DNA of 64,000 bases from Veillonella sp. (lineage in GTDB: Bacteria; Bacillota; Negativicutes; Veillonellales; Veillonellaceae), in the NCBI RefSeq assembly GCF_018364065.1, contig NZ_JAGZMO010000002.1, positions 310,001 to 374,000 of the forward strand. Reading direction: 5' to 3'. This document shows positions 8,283-16,290 of this stretch, piece after piece. Under the pieces are notes generated by a model. It did no database searches. It was not told the DNA's origin and saw only the letters and a list, made by a program, of their open reading frames with translations. Position numbers and translations under genes: made by a program. Position 1 is the first letter of the stretch. Every line of letters starts with the position of its first letter.

Positions 8283-9512
8283 TTATACCAACTCATCGTG
8301 GAACGGCATAAGAGCTCGTTCTAAAATACCATGTAATGAAGCAATGAGTACACCATAGTTAACTATAGGCACACCCTGCTCCGAAGATACTTCCAAACGA
8401 CGCAGCACTTCGCGACGGGTAAGCATGCATGCTCCGCAATGAATAATAAGATCATATGAACTTACATCATCCGGGAATGCACCACCGCTAGTCCACTGTA
8501 AATCTAAATCAGTATAGCCTGCCTGTTTTAACCAGCGAGGAATTTTTACACTGCCAATGTCATCACATTGACGATGATGAGTACAACCTTCACTAATTAA
8601 TACTTTGGAACCCGGTTTCAGGTTTTTAATCACTTTTACACCTTCCGAGAGAATTTTTAAATCTCCTTTAAAGCGGGCCATTAAAATCGAAAACGATGTT
8701 AATGGAATATCCTGTGGCACTTGTTCTGCCACCTCTTTAAATGCCTGAGAGTCTGTAATGACCAATTTCGGCTTTTTATTTAATGTTGCCAGCAGTGGTG
8801 CCACCTCTTCGGTTTGCACTACCAAGCTCATGCCACGACCATCTAATACTTCGCGAATCATTTGCACCTGTGGCAAAATTAAGCGTCCTTTTGGTGCTGC
8901 CGAGTCAATTGGACATACGAGAACCATTAAGTCATTCGGTTCCACCAATCCGCTAAGTAATGTTTGTTCCGCCTCCCCATCTTTTGGCTTCATTTTTCCT
9001 AAAGCTTCTAAAATGGCGGATTGCTTTTCATTGGTCAATAAGTTTGCACTAATGTAAGTAAAGGAGAATTGTTTTAATACATCTTCATACTTAGCTACAT
9101 AGGCTTCTCCACTTACTGCTCCTACTTCATTCAAAATAAGCAGCGTTTGAACATTTAGTGATTTTAACTGATTTAACCATGCCACATCTTCTTTACTTGG
9201 TTCCGCATCAGTTTTCAGCACATACAGTGCCAAGTTAATTTTAGGGAGCAATGCCTTTGTCTTTTCAATGCGTAATGCTCCAAGTTCCGACGTATCATCT
9301 ACACCGGCTGTATCAATTAACATAACCGGACCTAATGGCAATACTTCCATCGCCTTACTTACAGGGTCAGTTGTCGTACCTGCCACTTCGGACACCAATG
9401 CGAGCGGCTGCCCCGTTAACATATTAATTAACGTAGACTTCCCTGCATTACAGCGTCCAAAAAATCCGATATGAATTCTATTAGCTGAAGGTGTTTGTGC
9501 TATATTTGTCAT
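8283..9512 (-). CDS. hydF: [FeFe]-hydrogenase H-cluster maturation GTPase HydF
   Basis: A 409-aa HydF, the scaffold on which the diiron subcluster of [FeFe]-hydrogenase is assembled before transfer to HydA. The N-terminal Era-like GTPase has G1 GRCNAGKS (19-26), a TTT G2 switch (46-48) and G3 DTAG (67-70). The place of the usual NKxD G4 motif reads NEVG, a deviation that may weaken guanine selectivity. The dimerisation domain follows, and the C-terminal iron-sulfur domain has CTHHRQC and IHCGACMLTRRE, giving the CxH...HCxxC cluster ligands. HydE and HydG are not in the window. The gene lies 72 bases after parB and may be transcribed from the parA promoter. Confidence 0.93.
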   Translation of the reverse strand: MTNIAQTPSANRIHIGFFGRCNAGKSTLINMLTGQPLALVSEVAGTTTDPVSKAMEVLPLGPVMLIDTAGVDDTSELGALRIEKTKALLPKINLALYVLKTDAEPSKEDVAWLNQLKSLNVQTLLILNEVGAVSGEAYVAKYEDVLKQFSFTYISANLLTNEKQSAILEALGKMKPKDGEAEQTLLSGLVEPNDLMVLVCPIDSAAPKGRLILPQVQMIREVLDGRGMSLVVQTEEVAPLLATLNKKPKLVITDSQAFKEVAEQVPQDIPLTSFSILMARFKGDLKILSEGVKVIKNLKPGSKVLISEGCTHHRQCDDIGSVKIPRWLKQAGYTDLDLQWTSGGAFPDDVSSYDLIIHCGACMLTRREVLRRLEVSSEQGVPIVNYGVLIASLHGILERALMPFHDELV

Positions 9513-9584
9513 TTATTACCTGCCTTACTACTTGCCACCTATAGCAAATTACACACTTATATCTTTTATACTTTCTTATATCTT

Positions 9585-10931
9585 TTATACTTTAAAAGGT
9601 CTATGTTCTAATTCTTCAATAAAGTCATCATGACCCTCGGCTTGTCTGCCTGCTTCGCCTGCAACACTTCCTGTTGAAGCCGCATGACCTGCTACCGATA
9701 CTTCATTCATTGGAGCAGATTCATCTGTTAATTCAGTCGATTGCTGTGCTTCCATGTATTGAATCAAGTAGTTTAACTCATCTTCGTTTTTAAACGGTAA
9801 CTCAATACGTCCTTGTACCTGTTTACCCGGTTTTAACTTAATTGCCGCTTTCACGCCAATACTTAACTTCAAACGATCCACCATGGCTCTAAGTTCTGCA
9901 GTTTCGTGAATCGAACCGGCAGGCTTTTTATTTTCAAGGCCCTTGCCTTCTTTTACTCGTTTTACTAACGCTTCAATTTGACGGGCATTTAATTCTTTTT
10001 CCTTAATAAGTGTCCACACTTCGCGCTGAGCACTTTCATCGGACAATGCCAATAACGGTCTTGCCTGACCTACAGTAATTTCTCCGGCGGAAAGATCATT
10101 GCGTACAAATTCCGGTAAATTAAGTAAACGTACAATGTTAGCGATATAAGAACGGCTGCGGCCTAAACGTCCGGCAATCGTATCCTGTGTTTGCTTGAAC
10201 GTATCCATAAGTCGCTGATAAGCAAAAGCTTCTTCAATAGGGTCTAAATTTTGACGTTGTAAATTTTCCACCAACGCAATTTCAGTCACTTCTTCACTGC
10301 TGTAATCTTTGATTAATGCAGGAATCAATTCCAGGCCGACTTTTTGAGATGCTCGTAAACGACGTTCACCGGCAACCAGCTGATAGGTATCACCCTGTTT
10401 GCAAACAATAATAGGCTGGAGCACGCCAATACGACGAATTGACTCTACCAAGCTATCCATATCATCTTCTGCAAAATTCTTACGAGGCTGATTTGGATTT
10501 GGTATAACTTTAGACACCTCAATTAGAACAGATCCTTCCAAACGAGGCTCTCCATATAAAGCTGTCATCTCTGTCTGTGTGCTTTTTGCTTCTTGATTTT
10601 CAGCACTATTATTAAACTCTTTATCTGAACCTTGTGCATCTGCAGTTTCTTCAGCATCTTCTACACGATTTTCTATTGCTTCATCATCAGTCTTCTTTGC
10701 GACCTGCTTGCCACTTTTAGTGCGTGCTCCGCTACGAGTTGATTTTGTATCACCTGCTCCGGATTTAGCTGTTCTGTTCGATTGCGTCTTTTTAGAGCCG
10801 GTGTTTTCTTTGCTAAGCTCCTCTTCTTCAGACATAGCATTCGGTTCTAACTCTTCCGCTACACCTTCTGATTTTCGAATCAAGGCCTTAAGACCAATAC
10901 CCAAACCTGATTTTCTTCTATTTTGCGGCAC
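9585..10931 (-). CDS. parB: Chromosome-partitioning protein ParB (Spo0J)
   Basis: A 448-aa ParB/Spo0J, well above the usual 280-300 aa. Residues 1 to about 130 are a low-complexity charged extension (runs of Lys, Ser, Thr, then Glu/Asp). The ParB core follows: VIPNPNQPRKNF, the CTPase motif GERRLRAS, LVENLQRQNLDPIEEA, and the parS-reading helix-turn-helix (AGRLGRSRSYIANIVRLLNL). A linker and a C-terminal dimerisation segment end the protein. Start GTG 10931 follows AAGGAGG and overlaps the parA stop by 14 bases, so the two genes are translationally coupled. ParB loads at parS sites and slides as a CTP clamp; five parS-like sites lie just upstream of parA. Confidence 0.95.
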   Translation of the reverse strand: MPQNRRKSGLGIGLKALIRKSEGVAEELEPNAMSEEEELSKENTGSKKTQSNRTAKSGAGDTKSTRSGARTKSGKQVAKKTDDEAIENRVEDAEETADAQGSDKEFNNSAENQEAKSTQTEMTALYGEPRLEGSVLIEVSKVIPNPNQPRKNFAEDDMDSLVESIRRIGVLQPIIVCKQGDTYQLVAGERRLRASQKVGLELIPALIKDYSSEEVTEIALVENLQRQNLDPIEEAFAYQRLMDTFKQTQDTIAGRLGRSRSYIANIVRLLNLPEFVRNDLSAGEITVGQARPLLALSDESAQREVWTLIKEKELNARQIEALVKRVKEGKGLENKKPAGSIHETAELRAMVDRLKLSIGVKAAIKLKPGKQVQGRIELPFKNEDELNYLIQYMEAQQSTELTDESAPMNEVSVAGHAASTGSVAGEAGRQAEGHDDFIEELEHRPFKV

Positions 10932-11685
10932 TCTTAATGACCTCCTTAGCTAACTTCATATATACGTCCGCCCCTTTAGATTTTGGATCGTAAATAATAA
11001 TTGGCTCACCAAAACTTGGAGCTTCACTTAATCTTACATTGCGAGGGATCATCGTTTTATATACTTTAGTCGTAAAGTACTTCTTCACCTCATCGGCCAC
11101 TTGAATAGAAAGATTTGTACGACCATCAAACATCGTTAATAGTACACCTTCTATTTCCAAGTTTTTATTTAACGCGCCTTTAATTAAATCAATCGTTTTA
11201 ATTAATTGGCTAACCCCTTCTAGCGCATAGAATTCACTTTGAATCGGAATCAATACACTATCTGCTGCTATCATGGCATTTAGTGTTAATAGGCCTAAAG
11301 ATGGAGGACAGTCGATAAAAATAAAATCATACTCTTTCCTAACTTCCTTTAACGCCTTTCTAAGTATAAATTCCCTTTTTTCTAAATTTACCAGCTCAAC
11401 TTCTGCACCTGCCAAATCAATAGCTGCCGGTGCCACTTTTAACTTCTTTATAGCTGTGGAAGTAGTTATGTCACTAATAGCCATATTATTAATTAGCACA
11501 TCATAAATACTTGCCTCTAAACTATCCTTATCAATGCCGAAACCACTGGTTGCGTTACCTTGTGGATCCATATCAATCAGCAACACTTTTTTGCCGGTTG
11601 ATGCAATACAAGCACTAAGATTTACCGATGTTGTTGTTTTCCCTACTCCGCCCTTTTGATTGGTAATGGCTATTACTTTTCCCAC
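10918..11685 (-). CDS. parA: Chromosome-partitioning ATPase ParA (Soj)
   Basis: A 255-aa Soj-type ParA, of normal length. The deviant Walker A motif KGGVGKTT lies at residues 11-18 with the signature lysine. The A' box DMDPQGNATSGFG and the Walker B-like FIDCPPSLG follow. ParA binds DNA nonspecifically in its ATP dimer form and, with ParB-parS, separates origins; Soj proteins also tune DnaA. It is the first gene of the parA-parB(-hydF) unit. Its upstream region contains the parS cluster, so ParB spreading could also affect its expression. Confidence 0.96.
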   Translation of the reverse strand: MGKVIAITNQKGGVGKTTTSVNLSACIASTGKKVLLIDMDPQGNATSGFGIDKDSLEASIYDVLINNMAISDITTSTAIKKLKVAPAAIDLAGAEVELVNLEKREFILRKALKEVRKEYDFIFIDCPPSLGLLTLNAMIAADSVLIPIQSEFYALEGVSQLIKTIDLIKGALNKNLEIEGVLLTMFDGRTNLSIQVADEVKKYFTTKVYKTMIPRNVRLSEAPSFGEPIIIYDPKSKGADVYMKLAKEVIKSAAK

Positions 11686-11830
11686 AAGCTCACCTCATTC
11701 TGAACAATAAATACATAAAATATTATATCATACTCACACCGTAAAAAACGGGAATTTCCATCAAACTCATAATAATAAAGTAAATTTTCATTCAATAAAT
11801 CCCTTATTATCCATTTGAGTAAAAAAGAAA

Positions 11831-11846
11831 TGTTTCACGTGAAACA
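11831..11846. promoter_or_regulatory. parS site 1
   Basis: TGTTTCACGTGAAACA is a perfect 16-bp palindrome identical to the Bacillus-type parS consensus, 145 bp upstream of parA. Confidence 0.92.
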
Positions 11847-11926
11847 CTTCTTTCCATCTTTTGTAAGGCATTATTGAATTAACATTTATTACCTTAATAT
11901 TCTTAACTTAGTTTTTTTACACATTT

Positions 11927-11942
11927 TGTTTCACGTGAAACA
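11927..11942. promoter_or_regulatory. parS site 2
   Basis: A second perfect TGTTTCACGTGAAACA palindrome, about 96 bp from the first. Confidence 0.92.
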
Positions 11943-11985
11943 ATAAATTTGAAGGCTAAATTTTAATTTAAACTTATCGTAAAAA

Positions 11986-12001
11986 TGTTTCATGTGAAAC
12001 A
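11986..12001. promoter_or_regulatory. parS-like site 3 (one mismatch)
   Basis: TGTTTCATGTGAAACA differs from the consensus by one central base (C to T), breaking the palindrome at the middle. Probably a weaker ParB site. Confidence 0.75.
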
Positions 12002-12034
12002 TTAGACCATCTGAGTCAGAATCGTCATAAAAAT

Positions 12035-12050
12035 TGTTTCACGTGAAACA
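12035..12050. promoter_or_regulatory. parS site 4
   Basis: A perfect TGTTTCACGTGAAACA. Its right half overlaps the position expected for the first degenerate CRISPR-like repeat, so the repeat array and centromere region abut without a gap. Confidence 0.92.
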
Positions 12051-12594
12051 AAATAATAACATTAAACTACTCTCAAACAACTGCTCAGCATTTTTGTAAT
12101 CATGCAAATTATTCCATCATTATGTTATTACACTATCCTCAAATGTAGTGACCCCCAAGAGTTCTTACTTATATTCACCGTTTCTTTATTACACTAACTC
12201 TCAAACTGTAAGTGGGCAATAATGTATTAAAGTAGCTTAGACCACAATATATTACTACGCTCAAACGAGATGATTATACATATTCAATCCCTATACATTT
12301 TTAGTCCACACTTGTATTGCATTATTCTCAACCTCTCTTGACTCCCCTCCGATATTATGGCAGTTTTAGACTACACAAGTATTACACACTCTCAAACTAC
12401 CGGTTAACGCTTGCCCAATTTTACGCATTTTAAACTACACTAGTATTGAACTACTCTCAAACTGGGAGGCAATGATGCAGTCAAGATATGGTGTTTTAGA
12501 GCACACTAGTATTGGACTACTCTCAAACATTATATCGTCTAACACATCATCTTCATCAATTTTAGACCACTCTAGTATTACATCACTCTCAAAC
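12043..12594. CRISPR. Degenerate CRISPR-like array without cas genes
   Basis: Nine repeat units of about 36 bp are recognisable, ending CTCTCAAAC or a variant, with starts near 12043, 12109, 12171, 12231, 12297, 12362, 12427, 12493 and 12559. The last five are best conserved: they begin (A/G)TTTTAGA, share CACACTAGTATT in the middle, and are separated by 29-30 unique bases, giving a 65-66 bp period. The first four are eroded and their gaps vary (24-30 bp). Repeat ends form a GTTT...AAAC dyad. Repeat and spacer lengths resemble type II systems. No cas gene lies nearby or elsewhere in the window. Decay at the left end suggests that the leader end is on the right and that the crRNA strand is the minus strand, with the repeat reading GTTTGAGAG. 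This call is by eye. Confidence 0.78.
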
Positions 12595-12729
12595 TGTAAG
12601 TGGGCAATGTGTCTTTATATTTCTATCAAATATTCCTCATAGTTAAGTTTATTTTTTAACGATTGTCTTATAAACTTTGAATTGTTTAATAAAACTCAAA
12701 GCTTATAAACTCTATACTTCTATTATAAT
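12595..12729 (-). promoter_or_regulatory. Putative CRISPR leader
   Basis: AT-rich, gene-free sequence next to the best-conserved repeat. The 14 bases touching the repeat (TGTAAGTGGGCAAT, plus strand) recur inside the array after the third repeat at 12207-12220. An inverted repeat, TTATAAACTTTGA / TCAAAGCTTATAA, spans 12668-12708. Assignment as leader is inferred from position and the decay gradient. Confidence 0.45.
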
Positions 12730-12745
12730 TGTTTCACGTGAAACA
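12730..12745. promoter_or_regulatory. parS site 5
   Basis: A perfect TGTTTCACGTGAAACA on the far side of the repeat array, about 680 bp from site 4 and just before the metF terminator. Confidence 0.92.
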
Positions 12746-12748
12746 AAA

Positions 12749-12799
12749 AACTCCCAACTTAAGTTATATAAAAGTTTAATGTAACTTAAGTTGGGAGTT
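12749..12799 (-). terminator. Intrinsic terminator after metF
   Basis: A near-perfect 18-bp stem (AACTCCCAACTTAAGTTA with TAACTTAAGTTGGGAGTT) and a 15-base loop; A and T runs flank it. It lies 30 bases after the metF stop on the minus strand. Confidence 0.88.
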
Positions 12800-12829
12800 T
12801 CTATTATTTCATCAGCTACTATTTAATAC

Positions 12830-13690
12830 CTACACATGATCTATTAAATAAAGGACAGTCTGTATGTCATTCAGTGGCATGATGTGTACGCCATGGGCTA
12901 TCTTTTTAATTTCTCGTAATGTTTCCACGGCTATTTCCAGCCCGGCTTCTTTACCTCCTACTTCCATTCGTTTCAGTATTTCATCAGTCAACGAAATCCC
13001 CGGAACTTTTGTATGTAAGTAGTTCGCCATTTTGTAGCTTTTTAAAGGGATAAGTCCCAGCATAACAGGAAGTCCCAAAGGTGCAACTACATCAATGAAT
13101 CGTTTTGCCTTCTCCAAATCATATATAGGTTGGGTTTGTATGAAATGAGCTCCGGCTTCAATCTTACGGATAATCTTTTCTTTCTCCAGTGCTAAATCAT
13201 CTGCACCCGGATTTCCTGTAGTACCAATATAGAAGTTAGTTTTAACATCTAATGGATTGCCGGTTAAATCTTCACCATTATTTAAGTCGTTAGCGATTTT
13301 TAACAATCCCATAGAGTCAACTTCAAATATAGGTTTCGCATCCGGATGATCTCCAGTGGAAGGTTTATCGCCAGTCAGTGTAAGTATATTATCGACACCT
13401 AGAGCTGCTGCTCCTAACAATTCAGATTGTAATCCGATCACATTTCTGTCACGACAAGTTAAGTGAAATATCGTATCGATTCCTTCGTGGCTCTTTATCA
13501 AATGTGCCAATGCAATAGGGCTCATACGCATTTTTGCCATTGGGCAGTCCGCAATATTTATAGCATCTACCTTACCGGCCAATAAGCGAGCCTCTTGGAA
13601 TGTTTTCTCCGCCGAAGCACTTTTAGGCGGATCCAATTCCACAGTTATAGTAAATTTCCCTTGCTTATGCTTCTCTCGTAATTGTTCCAA
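12830..13690 (-). CDS. metF: Methylenetetrahydrofolate reductase MetF
   Basis: A 286-aa FAD-dependent reductase that makes 5-methyl-THF, the methyl donor for MetH. Family motifs run in order: FTITVELDPPKS at the N-terminus, HLTCRDRN (folate/FAD barrel), ILTLTGDKPSTGDH, and FIQTQPIYD near the middle. Length fits the short bacterial MetF. The start was set at a TTG (13690), nine codons inside the longest frame, because GGGGGGAG lies 5 bases upstream. It is the last gene of the reactivation domain-metH-metF unit, following metH by about 150 bp of purine-rich leader. The unit is expected to be under the SAM-I riboswitch at 17.1 kb. Confidence 0.93.
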   Translation of the reverse strand: MEQLREKHKQGKFTITVELDPPKSASAEKTFQEARLLAGKVDAINIADCPMAKMRMSPIALAHLIKSHEGIDTIFHLTCRDRNVIGLQSELLGAAALGVDNILTLTGDKPSTGDHPDAKPIFEVDSMGLLKIANDLNNGEDLTGNPLDVKTNFYIGTTGNPGADDLALEKEKIIRKIEAGAHFIQTQPIYDLEKAKRFIDVVAPLGLPVMLGLIPLKSYKMANYLHTKVPGISLTDEILKRMEVGGKEAGLEIAVETLREIKKIAHGVHIMPLNDIQTVLYLIDHV

Positions 13691-13841
13691 ATAAACTCCC
13701 CCCAAATAAAACCTCAAATATTCTCTTAAAGTTTCTTTACTCTCTCTAATTATCTCTTGGTATTCTTTTATTATTCTTTTATTAATTTTTTAGTTTTTTT
13801 AGTATTCTCTAGTTTTCTCTTAGTTTTCTCTTAAACTTCTC

Positions 13842-16265
13842 TTAGTCATCACCCAAGAGTCGCTTTACGATATTAACTGCCGTTATACCGTCCTTTGCAT
13901 AGCAATCAGCTCCGGCTTTATCAGCGTACTCCTGAGTCAGCACAGCACCGCCTACCATGATTTTAGAAGACAGACCTGCTTCACGAATAGCCTTGATAGT
14001 TACATCAATCATCGGCATAGTTGTAGTCATTAAGGAACATATACCAACGACGGAAGCTTTTTCACGTTCCGCCACTTCCACTATTGTTTCCGGTGCCACA
14101 TCTTTCCCCAAATCAATAACGCGGTATCCATTATTTTCCAACAGCGCAGCGACTATATTTTTCCCCAAGTCGTGAATATCACCTTTCACCGTAGCCACAA
14201 TAACAGTATCTTTAACTATATCGTTATTTTCAGGCAACATTCTTTTAATCGTCTGGAACGCCTGTTGCATCGCTTCCGCCGCCAGCATTACTTGTGGCAA
14301 GAACGCCTTCCCACTGCCGAATTTATCACCTACTACATTCATGGCTTCCGACAAAGCCTGTTTCGTAATTTTCAAAGGATCGATACCGTCATTTAATGCC
14401 TTTTCGACCAATTCTACAACACGCTCTTTTTCCCCTTGTTCTACAGCATGTTGAATATTCTCAAGCGGATCATCACTGTTAAATTGAACGGCTGCTTCTT
14501 TCGCTTTATTCGTTGTAATAACGGTCTCTTCTTCATTACCGTATTGTGCTATAAAATCAGCTGCCCCGGGATCATGGCCAAGTAGTGAGCAGGCCGCAAC
14601 GAATGCTTTCTTCACCGGGTTATTTAACGGATTCAATATTGGTGTAGTCAATCCGTGGGATAAGGCCATTGTTAAAAATTGGCTGTTTAAATACGGCCGT
14701 TGAGGTAAGCCGAATGATACATTGGACAACCCCATTACGGTAGGAAAACCAAACGTTTCTTTATAAAGTGCCAAAGTCCGTAAGGTTTCTTTTGCACTAT
14801 TTTCGCCACTGGCTAAAGTAAGTACTAACGGGTCTAATAGTAAATCTTCACTGCGAAGTCCTTCACGATACGCAGCCAAAACGATTTCTTTTACTAAAGC
14901 AACGCGATCTTCCGCTGTAACAGGCAGATCTCCTTTTCCCAATGGCAGACAAAGTAATGCCGCCCCATATCGCTTAGCCAACGGCAACACTTTTTCAAGT
15001 TGTTCCGGTTCCGCATTTACCGAGTTGATCAAAGGTCGGCCCGGATAGGCTTTTAGTCCTGCCTCCATTACATCCGCCTCTAATGTATCAATTGATAAGG
15101 GTACATCTACCAGCATGGTTAATTCCATGACAGCTCGTTTCATCATGGCCGGACCATCAATGTCCGGTAGGCCCATGTTTACATCTAAAATATGTGCTCC
15201 CGCATTTACCTGTGCCAACGCATCCCGTTTTACCATGGTGAAGTTACCTTCGCGAATCTCTTTAGCCAACACTTTTCGGCCTGTAGGATTAATACGTTCA
15301 CCAATTATAGCAGGTCGCTCTTTGTGCCCCAAACGGACAATGCCGCTGCGACTGGTAAGTGCTGTGAAAGGTTCCGGAAATACGCGTTCCTTCGGCGTAT
15401 GAATTTCTAACGCTTTAGCAATTTCACGAATATGAGCCGGTGTACTGCCGCAGCACGCCCCAATATAAGAGGCACCCGCATCAACTAAGTCCCCTACATA
15501 GGTTCCCATTTCTTCCGGAGTCAAAGGGAATACAGTTTCCATTCCCACTAAAACAGGCATGCCCGCATTAGGTTGAGCACTAATCGGCAAGGTTGTCACC
15601 GATGCCAATCTCTTTACTAAGGGAATAAGCTGCTCCGGCCCTAAGGAGCAGTTAATACCAACTACATCAGCGCCCATAGCTTCCATTAAAATAGCTGCCG
15701 CTTCCGGTGGCGTACCTGTAATGGTACGTCCATCGTCACTGAAAGAAAACTGACAAATAACCTTAACATCATCTGCCGTTTTTCCCAATTCGTTTCGTGC
15801 ATCCAGTGCTGCCAGCAAAGCGGCTCTCATCTCCTGGATATCTATAATCGTTTCAATAAGAACAAAGTCCACACCGGCTTCAATCAAAGCTAAGGCCTGC
15901 TCTTTATATGTATCGTATATTTCATCAAAGGATACATTTCCCAACGGCTCTATAAAAAGTCCCGTAGGCCCCATAGAGCCTGCTACGCGTGCATCAGGCT
16001 TAACTTCTGCAATGGCCTGTTTAGCTGCCTTTACCGCTGCCTTATTGATTTCAGCCACCCGGTGTTCCAAACCATAGTCAGCTAACTTCAAACCACAGCC
16101 GCCAAATGTATTAGTCGTAATAATTTGACTGCCGTTTTTCAAGTACGCACTGTGGATTCCTTTTATAATCTCCGGATGATCCACATTAAATAATTCAGGG
16201 CAGTCCCCCTCTTTCAACCCTGATTGTTGTAACATTGTGCCCATGGCACCATCAAATATATACAT
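13842..16265 (-). CDS. metH: Cobalamin-dependent methionine synthase MetH (without activation domain)
   Basis: An 807-aa MetH that moves the methyl group from methyl-THF to homocysteine through cobalamin. The homocysteine barrel (1 to about 290) keeps its zinc cysteines: NCS at 205-207 and GACCGSTP at 269-276. The pterin-binding domain follows (GERINPTGRK, then ILDVNMG and SIDT). Next come the cap domain and the B12 domain with KGDIHDLGKNIV, whose His is the lower cobalt ligand. The C-terminal reactivation domain of long MetH proteins is absent; it is encoded by the gene just upstream. The start is at ATG 16265 (GAGAGG upstream); a longer in-frame reading overlaps that gene and has no ribosome site. 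Confidence 0.95.
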   Translation of the reverse strand: MYIFDGAMGTMLQQSGLKEGDCPELFNVDHPEIIKGIHSAYLKNGSQIITTNTFGGCGLKLADYGLEHRVAEINKAAVKAAKQAIAEVKPDARVAGSMGPTGLFIEPLGNVSFDEIYDTYKEQALALIEAGVDFVLIETIIDIQEMRAALLAALDARNELGKTADDVKVICQFSFSDDGRTITGTPPEAAAILMEAMGADVVGINCSLGPEQLIPLVKRLASVTTLPISAQPNAGMPVLVGMETVFPLTPEEMGTYVGDLVDAGASYIGACCGSTPAHIREIAKALEIHTPKERVFPEPFTALTSRSGIVRLGHKERPAIIGERINPTGRKVLAKEIREGNFTMVKRDALAQVNAGAHILDVNMGLPDIDGPAMMKRAVMELTMLVDVPLSIDTLEADVMEAGLKAYPGRPLINSVNAEPEQLEKVLPLAKRYGAALLCLPLGKGDLPVTAEDRVALVKEIVLAAYREGLRSEDLLLDPLVLTLASGENSAKETLRTLALYKETFGFPTVMGLSNVSFGLPQRPYLNSQFLTMALSHGLTTPILNPLNNPVKKAFVAACSLLGHDPGAADFIAQYGNEEETVITTNKAKEAAVQFNSDDPLENIQHAVEQGEKERVVELVEKALNDGIDPLKITKQALSEAMNVVGDKFGSGKAFLPQVMLAAEAMQQAFQTIKRMLPENNDIVKDTVIVATVKGDIHDLGKNIVAALLENNGYRVIDLGKDVAPETIVEVAEREKASVVGICSLMTTTMPMIDVTIKAIREAGLSSKIMVGGAVLTQEYADKAGADCYAKDGITAVNIVKRLLGDD

Positions 16266-16290
16266 ATAATCCCTCTCATCTTTCCCAAAG

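Noticed and set aside
11998..12033. Tenth CRISPR-like repeat left of the array (TTAGACCATCTGAGT)
   Set aside because: Only the first third matches and the CTCAAAC end is missing; kept out of the array.
13730..13841. Pyrimidine-rich stretch between metF and metH as a regulatory RNA
   Set aside because: Repeated TTCTCTTAG-like words but no stable fold or conserved motif; probably a purine-rich transcript spacer.
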